From assembly GCF_905220565.1 (NCBI RefSeq), contig NC_059398.1, positions 5,355,177 through 5,419,176 on the forward strand: DNA of 64,000 nt. The letters run 5' to 3'. This DNA comes from Melitaea cinxia. Its lineage: Eukaryota > Arthropoda > Insecta > Lepidoptera > Nymphalidae. The notes beneath the pieces were generated by a model. That model saw only the letters and a list, made by a program, of their open reading frames with translations, ran no database searches and was not told where the DNA came from. This document shows, in pieces, positions 11,009-22,354 of the stretch (the stretch's first letter is position 1; each line of letters starts with the position of its first letter). A program made the translations under genes and the position numbers.

Positions 11009-11845
11009 TTTATATTATATTTTAATTATAATCTAATAGATAATATAAAATCTGGAGCAGCGTGACTTTGGAAAAAATAGTTCTCAAATAATATTATATT
11101 TCTGTGATGACTAAGATAGCCACAGCTTTTGAAGATACGTTGTAACAGTGGTATGGGATCGGCAACGTTCTTGCGATTCATTGTGTTGCAGGCTAAGTAC
11201 ATCTTTAATGTACGGTTGCTTTGAGAAAAAAAATCTTATATTTAAATTAGTTTATAAAACCCCTTAAATTCAATATTTAATAATTAATTATTATTAAAAA
11301 AAAAGTATAGCAGACAGTCAGTGTCAAAACGAACAAGCAAATTCTACAACATTATTACATTACCATATTTCAATCTTAATTATAGCGCATTAAAATCCTA
11401 TTTGAACACATAAATATAATATCAAAAACATGTTTTATCACTATTTCATTGTACACGAATTGACTTGATGTTATATAAATCATTTTTATGAAGTATACTA
11501 TTATTACAGCAATTTGTGTGTTAAGAATTTACCTAAGACAACTTTCAACGTAAAAATTCGACATTAAATGAATTTTTATTTTTTATTTTTATTTTGTTAC
11601 AATTTATACTCGTACATGTATTCACTTTATCGCATGAGTATTAAAAATTAGTTGAGCAAAAGACGAACTTAGCCGTCTGCCGTCTGTAAAACATAGACTT
11701 AATATATTGATTTTGTTCCAAAATTTACTCCTAAATTTTTTTATATTAAGTAATAATCTATGTTTACGTAATCATCCCTAACAACCATAAAGACCTCTTG
11801 CATCAAAAGAACAACCATTTTTTTTAAATTTACTTATTTTTATTA
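11009..11845. other. AT-rich spacer, no gene seen
   Basis: AT-rich; no element boundary or ORF of note. Confidence 0.5.
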
Positions 11846-11887
11846 ACCGATTTCAAAAAAAGGAGGAGGTTACTCAATTCGACCGTA

Positions 11888-12149
11888 TCTATAATATAAA
11901 AATGAGTCGCTGAATGTGTTGCTAAGCGCAAAACTCGAGAACGGTTGGACCGATTTCGCTAATTCTTTTTTTTAAATATTCCTTGAAGTACGAGGATGGT
12001 TCTTACGGAGAGAAAAATTCTAAAAAAATAAACTTTTAAATTTTCTGAAAAGCTCTAAAAACAACACTTTTCTATCCTCCCATACAAAAGATTTGTGATA
12101 ATACTTAAAAGTCACTGTTAGGCGATACAAAGTTCGCCGGGTCAGGTAG
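11888..12149 (+). mobile_element. Helitron inside family A
   Basis: Starts TCTATAATATAAAAATGAGT after A. Interior 'GCTAAGCGCAAAACTCGAGA', ending GTTCGCCGGGTCAGGTAG and T (GTAG for CTAG). Length 262 bp. It sits between the two halves of the family A copy and is therefore younger than it. Confidence 0.65.

Positions 12150-12178
<29 letters not shown>
12150..12178. repeat. (AT)n microsatellite
   Basis: Uninterrupted AT dinucleotides directly after the Helitron 3' end. The family A copy at 56,435 also has an AT tract at the matching position. Confidence 0.9.
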
Positions 12179-12182
<4 letters not shown>

Positions 12183-12414
12183 TTATGTATGTTCGGAGAT
12201 AACTTCTTCGTTTATGAACCGATTTTGATAATTCTTTTTTTGTTGGAAAGGAGATATCCATAGTTTGGTACCATGATAAGGAAACCAGGATCTGATCTGG
12301 ATCCCAGAGAAATCGAGGGAAACTTTCAAATATCGTAAGGGTGACTAGTAAATTTAATCATGTTTTCATTAAGCACTATAAAGCACTACTATTTAATAAA
12401 GATCTGGAGTCGAT

Positions 12415-12830
12415 CTGATGATGGAGAAGAAAGATAGTAGAGGGAACTCTTCAACAATTTATAGCAATTACCTAGTTTTTGAACTAAATTCGTTTCTATT
12501 GATGAGAACTTTGCACCTGTATGAATTATAAGTGCCATTACAGTCTGATGATGAAGACAAAAGATAGTCGAGGGAACTCTTTAACGATTTATAGCAATTA
12601 CCTGCTGTTTGAACTTAATTCGTTTCTATTGATGAGAACTTTGCACCTATATGAGTTACAAGTGCCATTATAATCTGATAATGGAGACGAAAGATAGTCG
12701 AGGGAACTTTTCAACGATTTATAGCAATTACCTGCTGTGTGATCATCTGTGTCGCAGGACCAGGTTTGATGATCGAGCCCATAAACACTCGAGGGAATTT
12801 CTCAACAATTTACAGCAGTTACCTTTTGAT
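12415..12830 (+). repeat. 130-bp minisatellite, ~3.3 units
   Basis: CTGATGATGGAGA-type unit starts at 12415, 12545 and 12675 (period exactly 130). Shared blocks are AAGATAGTCGAGGGAACTC, TTATAGCAATTACCTGCTG and GATGAGAACTTTGCACCT. A degraded fourth piece (ACTCGAGGGAATTTCTCAAC) reaches ~12,830. It follows on from the family A copy. Confidence 0.85.
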
Positions 12831-14202
12831 GTTTGACGACCGCTTTGATATAATGGTGCATGTGCCTTGTCGGCGGCGCCTAAACACCGACGGTCGCGGG
12901 TTCTATTCCCGCTCGGAGTGGATATTTATGTTTATACAAATATTTATTTTCGGTCTAGTTGTTAATCCTTGTGGTTCTCCCAACCTAGCCTCAGAGAACA
13001 CGCTAGGCTGTCAGTCCCAATTGTTATTACGTACACCTGATAGCGAACTTTACTCATAGTATGTCGACGCGTTAGCGCAGCGGTCACAGCACCGGCTGTT
13101 GCGCTGGCGTTAGTGGGTTCAATCTCCGCGCACGACAGATATTTGTATTGGCCATATAGATGTTTGTCATTGTCTGGGTGTTTGTGCTTGTGTATTGTGT
13201 ATGTATCCGGTCCCCCGACACAAGAGAAAAAGCATCCTTGTTAGGTCTACCCATCACTAAAAATTGTAAAATAAAATAATTTTTAACAAAAAAAAAACCG
13301 ACTTCAAACAGGAAACTAAAAAGTGAAAAATAAATTTACTTAGTACAAAGTAATTCGTATTTTGATTTTGTTAATCAGAAATGATTAAAAAAATATTTTA
13401 TAATTTTGAAGTTGGTGCCAAGTAAATACTACAACAACCTGGATACAATAACAAATACAAACACCACACACACAACAAACAAGTACAAAAAATATTATTA
13501 GATATGTCAAAACGACCGCGTTTGACGACCGCTTTGATATAATGGTGCATGTGCCTTGTCGGCGGCGCCTAAACACCGACGGTCGCGGGTTCTATTCCCG
13601 CTCGGAGTGGATATTTATGTTTATACAAATATTTATTTTCGGTCTAGTTGTTAATCCTTGTGGTTCTCCCAACCTAGCCTCAGAGAACACGCTAGGCTGT
13701 CAGTCCCAATTGTTATTACGTACACCTGATAGCGAACTTTACTCATAGTATGTCGACGCGTTAGCGCAGCGGTCACAGCACCGGCTGTTGCGCTGGCGTT
13801 AGTGGGTTCAATCTCCGCGCACGACAGATATTTGTATTGGCCATATAGATGTTTGTCATTGTCTGGGTGTTTGTGCTTGTGTATTGTGTATGTATCCGGT
13901 CCCCCGACACAAGAGAAAAAGCATCCTTGTTAGGTCTACCCATCACTAAAAATTGTAAAATAAAATAATTTTTAACAAAAAAAAAACCGACTTCAAACAG
14001 GAAACTAAAAAGTGAAAAATAAATTTACTTAGTACAAAGTAATTCGTATTTTGATTTTGTTAATCAGAAATGATTAAAAAAATATTTTATAATTTTGAAG
14101 TTGGTGCCAAGTAAATACTACAACAACCTGGATACAATAACAAATACAAACACCACACACACAACAAACAAGTACAAAAAATATTATTAGATATGTCAAA
14201 AC
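12831..14202 (+). repeat. Near-perfect 689-bp tandem duplication of a SINE-bearing block
   Basis: 12831-13513 reappears at 13520-14202 (offset 689) with no difference that I noticed; a 6-bp linker GACCGC separates them. Each unit contains two consecutive tRNA-like Pol III heads. The first has B box GGTTCTATTCCC (12,896-12,910; 13,585-13,599). The second has an A-box-like TTAGCGCAGCGGTCAC and B box GGGTTCAATCTCC (13,115 region; 13,804 region). An AACCGACTTCAAACAGG block follows. The short open frames inside are SINE read-through, not genes. Confidence 0.9.
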
Positions 14203-14457
14203 AATAACAGAATAATAACAGTATTCAACCTAATAGTCAATGAAACTAATTATGAAAGAAAACTGAGTACAACTTACGAGTAGATACTAGAGTAGTTATT
14301 GTTTTACTTGGCACCGACTTCAAAATTATAAAATATTTATTTAATCATTTCTGATTAACTAAATCAAAATACGACTTACTTTGTACTAAGTAAATTTATT
14401 TTTCACTTTTTAGTTTCCTGTTTGAAGTCGGTTTTTTTTTTTGTTAAAAATTATTTT
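13961..14457. repeat. Large inverted repeat, ~155-bp arms
   Basis: Arms 13961-14118 and 14304-14457 are reverse complements apart from a few changes, and include ACCGACTTCAAACAGGAAAC and its complement. Transcription would give a long hairpin with a ~185-nt loop. The left arm is also present in the first copy of the tandem duplication (13272-13429). Confidence 0.85.
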
Positions 14458-14608
14458 CTGAAAGAAGCTTACAGATGATTTACATCAACGTAACTAAATA
14501 AAGGAGGTATATATTACAAGTATTGCAACGCATAAATATATGATTCTTCATAGATGTAGGTTTATTGAGGCAGGACACAATAGGATATATCCTATATACC
14601 TTACTTTT

Positions 14609-15061
14609 TTTTTCGAAATGACTGTTGCTGTTGGCCCTAATGGCCTTTACAACGTCACCGGTGAGAGGGGCCGCGTACTAAAGACACCGGCCGCGAAGGA
14701 AGATGTGGGCCCTTTGGAGGCCTAAGGGTGTCTCCTAGCGAGATCGCACCTCGGATTAGAACGTCGTCGGAGTGGAGGAGGCGCTATGTGGAGCACTGTG
14801 GCGAGTTGACGACGGTCGTTGCACCTAGGCGTATCCGAACCACCCTAACGCGGGGGACCTCGTCTTCGCCGGCGCCTCAACCTTACAGAAAATCACAGCT
14901 CTCTAGTTGTGTTGTGCTCCTGCGGTGAGTAAAGCGACCATATCTGTTGGGAGGGAGGATTAGGGGTAGGGTCGGGAACGCGCTTATGATGGTCCCGGTG
15001 ATGCTCACCGCTTACTATCAGGTGAACCGCGAGCTTGTTTGCCGACCTAGTCATATAAAAA
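14609..15061 (+). mobile_element. LINE 3' region, non-coding or decayed
   Basis: A locally GC-rich patch (TTGGCCCTAATGGCCTTTAC…) runs through GCGGTGAGTAAAGCGACC and GGTCGGGAACGCGC to the shared terminus CAGGTGAACCGCGAGCTTG, GCCGACCTAG and a short A run near 15,060. Base composition contrasts sharply with the flanks. Frames are broken or too short to assign. Confidence 0.6.
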
Positions 15062-15202
15062 GGGTAATAATTGAGGTCGACCGATGTTAGGACATGAGAT
15101 TGCATTTAAAAATATTTGTGTTTGCCCCCTAACGAAAAAAAAACCCTTTTGACTGGATTATAATCCTACTGAGAGGTAATTGAGAGGTTTTTTTTTATTA
15201 TT

Positions 15203-15580
15203 TGTATCCAATATATAAGCCGCCGCGTTGGCGCAACGGTTACAGCCATGGATTGTACCTGTTGCGTGGGCGGTTGCGGGTTCGATCCCCGCACATGACA
15301 AACATTTGTATTGGCCATACAGGTGTTTGCCGTGGTCTAGGTGTTTGTGCAGTCCTTGTGGGTCTCCCCACCGTGCCTCGGAGAGCACGTTAAGCCATCG
15401 GTTCCGGTTGTTATCATGTACACCTGATAGCGATCGTTACTCATATTAGGGAATATATCCGCCAACCCGCATTGGAGCAGCGTGGTGGATTAAGCTTTGA
15501 TCCTTCTCCTACATGGGGAAAGAGGCCTATGCCCAGTAGTGGGATATTACAGGCTGAAGCATGTGTATCCAATATATAAG
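15203..15580 (+). mobile_element. Full-length tRNA-headed SINE with 17-bp TSD
   Basis: The body (15220-15563, 344 bp) lies between perfect repeats TGTATCCAATATATAAG (15203-15219; 15564-15580). The head has an A-box-like TTGGCGCAACGGT and B box GGTTCGATCCC. The body includes TTGTATTGGCCATACAGGTG and GTGCCTCGGAGAGCACG. The tail ends GTGGGATATTACAGGCTGAA. It is the reference copy in this window for the pieces at 20,441, 26,453, 28,497, 35,909, 39,079, 47,132 and 52,103. Confidence 0.92.
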
Positions 15581-15604
15581 GGAAAAATAACTTACCAAAA
15601 CTTT

Positions 15605-16131
15605 TACCTGAAATCACAATGCAATCCCAAAATTATAAGAAACAGTGTTTCCATAAAAAACCGGTTACGTCCGAATCGGACTCGCACACCGAGGGTCCCG
15701 TACAAAAGTTATTAAAAATATTTTTATTATTTGACGTAACTAAAAATTTATGCTTTTCGCAATTTTTCCTTTATCTGTGCTATAAGATGTTGCTTCGTAC
15801 CAAATTTTAAGATTCTGAGTCCACGAGAAGTATCCTATAGGTTTTTATTCCCTGGCGAGTATCGAAAATTTGCAGCATAAACAGCTGTATCTTTTGACTG
15901 CGTCTGCTTAGAAATTTGATTTTTTCACAGCTCTAAGGTACAGTAGATCTGAGTACTTGATATAAATTTCAGCTTGATACCTCCACGCAATCCTGAGAAA
16001 AAGGATCTTGACAGACAGACGGAGAACAATTTTCATTTTCATTAATTTTCATTAATTTTCATTTCATTCATAACAAAGTGATCCTATAAGGGTTCCGTTT
16101 TTTCGTTTTGAGATATGGAACCCTAAAAATA
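15605..16131 (+). repeat. Interspersed repeat, family C
   Basis: The same ~480-520-bp sequence occurs inverted at 45,715-46,192. Shared blocks: ACCTGAAATCACAATGC, AACAGTGTTTCCATAAAAAA, CCGAGGGTCCCGTAC, TCTGTGCTATAAGATG, GGATCTTGACAGACAGAC and a terminal hairpin AGGGTTCCGT…TGGAACCCT. No ORF beyond ~63 codons. Unclassified, but a common lepidopteran-type repeat. This copy has a TTTTCATT expansion near 16,030-16,070. Confidence 0.75.
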
Positions 16132-16939
16132 ATTAAAAAACAAAAATTCTAAACCCATTAGTTTGCAAATTTTTCATAGAATTCTTGACACCATACATGA
16201 CAATCGATGTGCAAGGTCGACGCGAACTTGACCGATTTTAATAGTTTCAGTCAGTTTTATTATTTTTATAGTAGTAATGTGTGGTGCGGTGAATTGTTAT
16301 TAGTAATAACCACCATCATTAAATTTGGAAAGTAATTTTTATCAGTTTTTTTTTATGTCCGCGCTTCAGGCGTCGCCATTATTAAATGTTACAGATATTA
16401 TCTACCATACCTTAGTCCAGTATCAATTACTAAGCATGTAATAGAAAACGAATTAAGCTTTTTATGGAAAGTTTGTTCTTTCTGGTACATAAAGAATTGA
16501 GCAAAGAGAAAGTCAGTTGTAAACAAAAGAAGCTGAAAGTAGGTAACATAGCTTTTTTTGTAACAATAATGTCTTACAACTTTTATGATGAAGCAAAACT
16601 ATTACTTAAAATAGATTTAAAAATTGTGCACGAAAACTAAAAGAAAAAATTAAGATAACATCGAAAAACAATTTGGAAGTTAGCACTAATGGGTGCCACA
16701 GAACCCAATTACTAAGACTCAGCTGAAATGGACGACTATTTGTTACAGGATTTTATCTTTAAAATTGCGATGAGTAGTCCGCCTTTGCACATATAAATTA
16801 TTAGAATATGATTTTTTTAAGAACAATAAAAATTTATGTAAGTAGACGTTTTTTGAAATAAAGTTTATATTTAGAATATAGAGAAATTAAACATTAAATG
16901 CAGTATTCACAAAAGAAACTTGTATACCTTGTTCAGTAA
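16132..16939. other. AT-rich spacer, no gene seen
   Basis: No supported feature. Confidence 0.5.
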
Positions 16940-17223
16940 TCTATACAAATAAATAAAATTGGAGTGTCTGTTTGTCATATTAAAATAACCGCTTTTTACT
17001 AAATGCATATGGATGTATACACAGTACATATACTAAAATGGCATTTTTTACAATTTTTGTCTGTCTGTCTGTCTGTTCTGGACTTTCATTGGCAGATAGT
17101 TGATGTAGTAAGTAGTAACTTAGGCTATTTTTATTTTAGAAATTTATTTATTTTATAACTCTACGAACTAAACAATAACTTTTTTGTTAAATTCCACGCG
17201 GACGAAGTCGCGGGCACAGCTAA
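16940..17223 (+). mobile_element. Helitron, 284 bp, complete
   Basis: Starts TCTATACAAATAAATAAAA after A and ends ACGCGGACGAAGTCGCGGGC then ACAGCTAA before T (CTRR rule, CTAA). Interior includes AATTGGAGTGTCTGTTTG and a (CTGT)n tract at 17,058-17,078. The same 5' region recurs inverted at 62,930-63,153. Confidence 0.8.
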
Positions 17224-18039
17224 TAAAAAAAAGATATAAGAAGACGACAGGAATAGTTATTTTTTATTATGATACAAACTAGTTTTGAAAATTTGCAAAT
17301 AACTTAAAATGATTTCGCGTTTTGACGTTCTCGTATACTTAAACTACTTGTTATATTACTCATTTCAAACAGATTTATCTCAACATTCGATCCTGTACAG
17401 ACAAATAAATTTTCATCCTAAAAATCTCCGCCAATAAACATCGACGCCTAAAGTCATTGAACCTACAAATAATGGTATTCATAAAACCTTACATAGTTTT
17501 ATCATTTCCACAAAAAAATGGACAAATTATTATGGACAAATTATTATTATTATATATATAAGCGCATAAATACCTAATAATTAATTAATCAATTTTTTTT
17601 TCAAATATTGAAAGTAAAAATAATTTAATTTTAGATATATTTATTAATATAAATCAGTTCAAGTTGTATGTAATACATGCAATATGTTTCGATTACAACA
17701 AAATAGGAAAAAAAACAGTTAATAGGAAAATTACTCTTCAACATACATTTAATGATTCAATAAAATTGTGTTTCAAGAAGCCAATTAAAGTAAAGAACTT
17801 TAGCATTAAGGCATTAAGGGCAATCAGTGGATAAATTGCTAATGTTATTATTGCTACCAAATCGCCACCTTGGTAATAGTGCTGTGTAGTCTTTTATTTT
17901 TTATTTCTCTTCGTAAAATGAACGCCTTATTATACTTTTAGTTCATTTTGTGAAAGCTTTGTCGATTATGTAGGGTAATTATTAAAAATCACAGTCGAAA
18001 GAGGTTTTTTTTTTCTTTGTTATATAATTTTAATTCTAA
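17224..18039. other. AT-rich spacer, no gene seen
   Basis: No supported feature. Confidence 0.5.
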
Positions 18040-18440
18040 AAAAGTAATATGGTTCAACACCAGGTAGAGCCAATGATGCAATACAAACTCTAAGAGTCCT
18101 CATGGTGAAGCACAGAACCAGTAAGGAAAATCTTCATATAGTTTTCATAGACCTTGAGAAGTCGTTTGATAGAATACCACGCACGTTAGTCTGATAAGCT
18201 ATAAGGGCGCAAGGAATACCAGAATACTAAATTAATCTGGTAAGAGACCCATATGAGCGCATCTGCACACAAGTAAGAAGTCTAGCTGAAACCAGTGAAC
18301 CATTTGAAGTCAAAGTTGGAGTACATCAAGATTCGGCACTAACTCGTCCAGGCTACTCTTCCTCAGTGTATGCTGTATGCTGAAGACATCGTGTTGGTTG
18401 ACAAATGCGCAGATACGATCCATAACATCATAAGATTATT
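18040..18440 (+). pseudogene. LINE reverse transcriptase fragment, decayed
   Basis: One frame reads RPGRANDAIQTLR…NLHIVFIDLEKSFDRIPR, the RT motif A region (FIDLEKAFD-like). Stops follow, then CTQVRSLAETSEPFEVKVGVHQDSAL, corresponding to the region before motif B. A frameshifted YAEDIVL-like piece (from CTGTATGCTGAAGACATC) stands for the YADD box. Both protein ends are missing. It appears different in wording from the 9,292 and 3,590 RTs, so it is a third LINE lineage. Confidence 0.7.
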
Positions 18441-19658
18441 TTTTAAAAGAACTTTTTTGTTGTTAGTTTAAAACATAAAGAGAAAATCAATTTGAGGTAA
18501 AATGTCTGTTCCTCTTTTTCTTTATTGCTTTTTGAGAATTTCAAGAGTTAATACGGACTCACTCACATCACACGTACTATTTCTATAATTGAATAATTTT
18601 ATTATGCTCTAGTATTAGTACTTATTCAGTTATAGAAAATATTATATATCATTTATATCATAGACTACAAGAGTCTTCATTTAATTTGTGATGTCCCAAA
18701 ATGCTGACTTCCATTTGCGGTCCAAGCGCACATTATTTTAATACGACAAATCGCCGTGGTTATTTTAACCGCGTTAGGTTAACCATTAGTTCGTATGAGT
18801 TTTTGCCCTTTCATATTTTTTTTCTAATTTATAAAAAAAAATATTGTTTTAGATATTTCATTTCACTTAGTGCTACTTTGAAAGCATTAATACATAAATG
18901 AAAAAAATTAATTGTAAAAAATACATATTTCTAAGACTCATATTATTTATACAAGATAAAATAATTATTTTTTTTTAAATAATAATAGTAACATAATAAA
19001 TAAAAAATGAAAAATAATAATAATAGTATCATAATAAATAAAAACATATTCTTATAGTTCAAAAACATTTTAGAAGCTACTAGAGAGTAGATAGCTAATA
19101 ATTAAAATCTAATAGAAACCTAATTCTTAAGTGACTTAAACACTACCCCTGGCTATCAACACTTGTACTATTAACACACATCTGATAAAATACCTTATTC
19201 ATGATTCCAACTTATTGTGAGTTATATTTATTTTGAGGGTCTCTAGTTCTAATAACTGTGATAATTTTACTTCAAACTGAATTTGTATAATAAATTTGTT
19301 TTTACAAAAACTACTTAGAATTTAATTTAATACTTCCTGTCTCAAGTTCTATAAAAACAATGTTACAATAATTCCAATCAGAAGTACAAATATGTCATAA
19401 CATTTATCAGACAATTTATCTTAAAGGCAAATTAAGACAAACGCCAGCACGCAAGCTCGCGTGCAAGAGTCCGTCCGAGTTCCGTCTGATACCTTGAGCA
19501 TGCAGGAGGAAGTGGGTGTTGCGTCTACCACAAAAACAGAGCAATTGCTTTTTACTGTTGCGATAACATTCGCGAGATCGATCCTAGTACATAACATACG
19601 TTTGTATAGATTATATGAAGACTTGTAGATGTTAGTATATGCGTATTGTACCTCGGAT
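18441..19658. other. AT-rich spacer; short GC-richer patch 19,430-19,590
   Basis: Mostly homopolymer-rich AT DNA. 19,430-19,590 has balanced composition and open frames on both strands of about 55-60 codons, but no family could be recognised. It may be a LINE ORF1 scrap. Confidence 0.4.
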
Positions 19659-19935
19659 ATGAATATGTAATCCTTTTTTTTTTTTGTTGTTATCGCAGGG
19701 GAACTCATTTACGGGTGATATCCAGGATGCCCGGGTAGGCATTCCTAGACCGTATGTCGGCTTCAGCACTTGAGGGTGCAATACCGACCAAAACCCCTGC
19801 GGGAGCCTTCAGCCGCTTTAATTGGAGGGTCCCGGATCTGCAGGCAACAGGACCCCTCCAACGACAGGCTGGCCTCGACGAAAAGGCCAGACTTCTCCTC
19901 CGTGGGGACTGTCCGGCTCATGAATATGTCATCCT
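19659..19935 (-). mobile_element. R1-like LINE 3' end with 16-bp TSD
   Basis: The insert (19675-19919) is almost identical to the 3' UTR of the element at 22,355 (GTCGGCTT-AGCACTTG-GGTGCA, CGGGAGCCTTCAGCCGC). On the minus strand it ends in poly(A). Flanks ATGAATATGTAATCCT (19659-19674) and ATGAATATGTCATCCT (19920-19935) form a TSD with one mismatch. Extreme 5' truncation; non-coding. Confidence 0.88.
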
Positions 19936-20440
19936 AACTAAACTAAGTCAAACTCAGGTTTTATACTCTAAAGTTGATAAACATCGCTCAGTGTCGTAAT
20001 ACATTGTTATTACAATATGAAATAATATTTCATCCTTTAAAATTACAGATACTAAAAGAATTGACTAAATTTCTATTTATGAACTAAAGGTCGAGAAGTT
20101 CACACATAATGAGAAAGAACACTCTTGCAACGTGGCACATCTATCACTGTAGCGGATTGTTGAAGCGATCTTACCTTCTTCTTGAGAAGAAAGCAACTGT
20201 GCAACCATCGACATAAAAAGAAAAATGGCGTCATCTATATTTGATGACGTTTTGGACCTATACAAAATATAAAATTATAATATAAATACATATAACGAAT
20301 AGCTATCACTGTGACATGAACTGGGTTACCGCCCAGACGAAACCAGAGTAAATCGATGAACGATAGGTCCTAATCTATGAAAAATATAAATGTAAGAATG
20401 ACTTCAAAAAAACAAGCATCAAACGTTGCCAAGTGTTTAT
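19936..20440. other. Spacer, no gene seen
   Basis: AT-rich; no supported feature. Confidence 0.5.
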
Positions 20441-21027
20441 ATTCGCTTCAGCCTGTAATATCCCACTATTGGGCATAGACCTCTTTCCCCATGTAGGGGA
20501 AGGATCAGAGCTTAATCCACCACGCTGCTTTAATGCGGGTTGGCGGATATATTCCCTACCATGAGTAACGATCGCTATCAGGCGTAGATGATAACAACCG
20601 GGACCGACGGCTTAACGTGCTCTCCAAGGCACTGTGGGGAGATCCACAAGGACTGCACATACACCCAAACCATGGCAAACACTACTACTACTACACTAAG
20701 TGTCACTATCTTTTTTTAAATATAATAAGTGTTGAACTGTATAATTAATGTATATTTAAAGTTCAAATATTTTAATTATTTGTGATTTTTTGTGTTTATA
20801 ATCATTGTATTTCAAATTGTTATGTACACTTGTAAGTGACATGCATATCAGATACTTTATATTGTTCAATTTTAATTTTTAATATGTCTTTTGTAATTGT
20901 GCTTTTGAAATAAATAAATAAACACCTTGTCCAATACAAATGTTTGTCATGTGCGGAGATCGAACCAGCGACCGCCAGCGCAACAGTCACAAACCAGTGC
21001 TGTAACTGTTGCGCCAACGCGTCGTCA
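20441..21027 (-). mobile_element. tRNA-headed SINE split by a LINE tail
   Basis: Minus-strand SINE: the tail begins at 20,441 and the tRNA-like head ends about 21,027 (B-box complement GAGATCGAACC near 20,960). It is interrupted between AAACAC (20677-20682) and AAACAC (20920-20925) by the insert described next. Apart from the insert, order and content match the 15,220 copy. Confidence 0.85.
20683..20919 (+). mobile_element. 5'-truncated LINE tail inserted in the SINE
   Basis: 237-bp AT-rich insert ending TTTTGAAATAAATAAAT, the AATAAATAAA-type tail of Jockey/CR1-like LINEs, flanked by the 6-bp repeat AAACAC taken from the SINE. It starts with (TAC)n. No coding sequence remains, so the family is uncertain. 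Confidence 0.65.
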
Positions 21028-22354
21028 AACAACAATACAATACAAATATAATACATTTAAAAACAGCAAAACAGAATTTGAATGTAATAGAGCAATAGAA
21101 AAAAAAACACTTAAATTACTTTCATATTGTAATTAATTGCACATAGCCTGTATTATATGCGTGTATAATATTAACGATAGTAAATGATTAGATACCTGGT
21201 TTAGTTATTATCTATTATGCAAAATGTGCTGTATTTTTATAACATAATCAAGTTTGCTCCTAGAAAGCCACTCGAGCAACTAAGTAACGTTGCCAATAGA
21301 ATAATAAAATACAATGTAATCTTGCAGGTATGAAATGCAGAAAAATATAGTTTCTCTGAAGAAAATTGTAAAAATGTGGAACAAATTCTTTTTCACGGAA
21401 GGAACTCCTTGCATCATGATCTTAATCTTGATTCAACCTATAACGTCCTACATCCAGATGTCCATCCCCAGGGATAGGCTTTTCATGGAGAAGGAGCTAG
21501 ACTTACTGTAAAGTTTATAAATATTGTGGTGTAATAAATAATATCGTCTAAATATTTTTCTGCACATCTAAAGACTTGTGTTACGAAAAATGATTAGCTA
21601 GCTTTAGGCGAAAGGGCTCCCAGCATTTTACCTTATAACACTACTGCAGACCATTATTGGAGAAGTTCAAGAAATACCATCGATCTGCTATTAACATGAC
21701 AACAATTTACGACCTTTTTCCCATGTTTAATCATCAATAATAAACAATATTAGAATTGTTAATTATTTAATTTTATTCGGGTTCAACCGTGAGTAATCAT
21801 ACGATTACAAACAGATACAAAATATTAAAATACTTCTGCAAGCTCATCTCCTTCGAAAAATCTTTATTACATATTAACAGACTTAGACTATCCAATTACA
21901 TGATTTGTGAGTTATACACTGACTGAGTTATATACTGTTCTGTAATGTTCCAACGTACCAATTAAAAGGCTATCAAATTTAAACATATATTACTAATAAT
22001 TTTATAGAACGCGAGTATTTTTTCTAACATTCTATACAGTTATTAGAAAACTTAATGAAACGTTTACACAAAATGAATTCTTTCCTGCTATGTAATTCTA
22101 TTATCAGTTGTTAATAAGTTACGTCATAAAGAAATAACGTTGCTAAAACCAGACGGACACCGATGTTACGGCACCGCGGCACGCCTACGAAATCTCATTA
22201 AAAAGTTATCAATATCCAATTGTAATCAAAATGAGAGCGAATGACAATAATTTCTAAGAAACGAAATATTTAAACTGTATCAACAGTATTCATAATAATT
22301 AAAAATTAATGATGTACGCCGTTAATGTTGTCTGTTATATCCTGTAATACAGAA
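21028..22354. other. AT-rich spacer with one decayed repeat tail
   Basis: Only 21,425-21,515 (ACCTATAACGTCC…CCCAGGGATAGGC…GGAGAAGGAGC) resembles a minus-strand LINE/SINE tail. Nothing else is supported. Confidence 0.45.

Larger units (their letters stand above)
11846..12370 (-). repeat. Family A repeat, interrupted by a Helitron
   Basis: It starts AACCGATTTCAAAAAAAGGA and continues after the inserted Helitron and an (AT)n tract with GAACCGATTTTGATAATTC, GTTGGAAAGGAGATATCC, CCAGGATCTGATC and AGAAATCGAGGGAAAC. These are blocks shared in order with copies at 24,963, 37,168, 40,587, 48,488 and 56,435. No ORF. Confidence 0.75.

Noticed and set aside
14728..15105. GC-rich open frames as host exons
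   Set aside because: The patch ends in the common LINE 3' terminus and A run, so it is element-derived.
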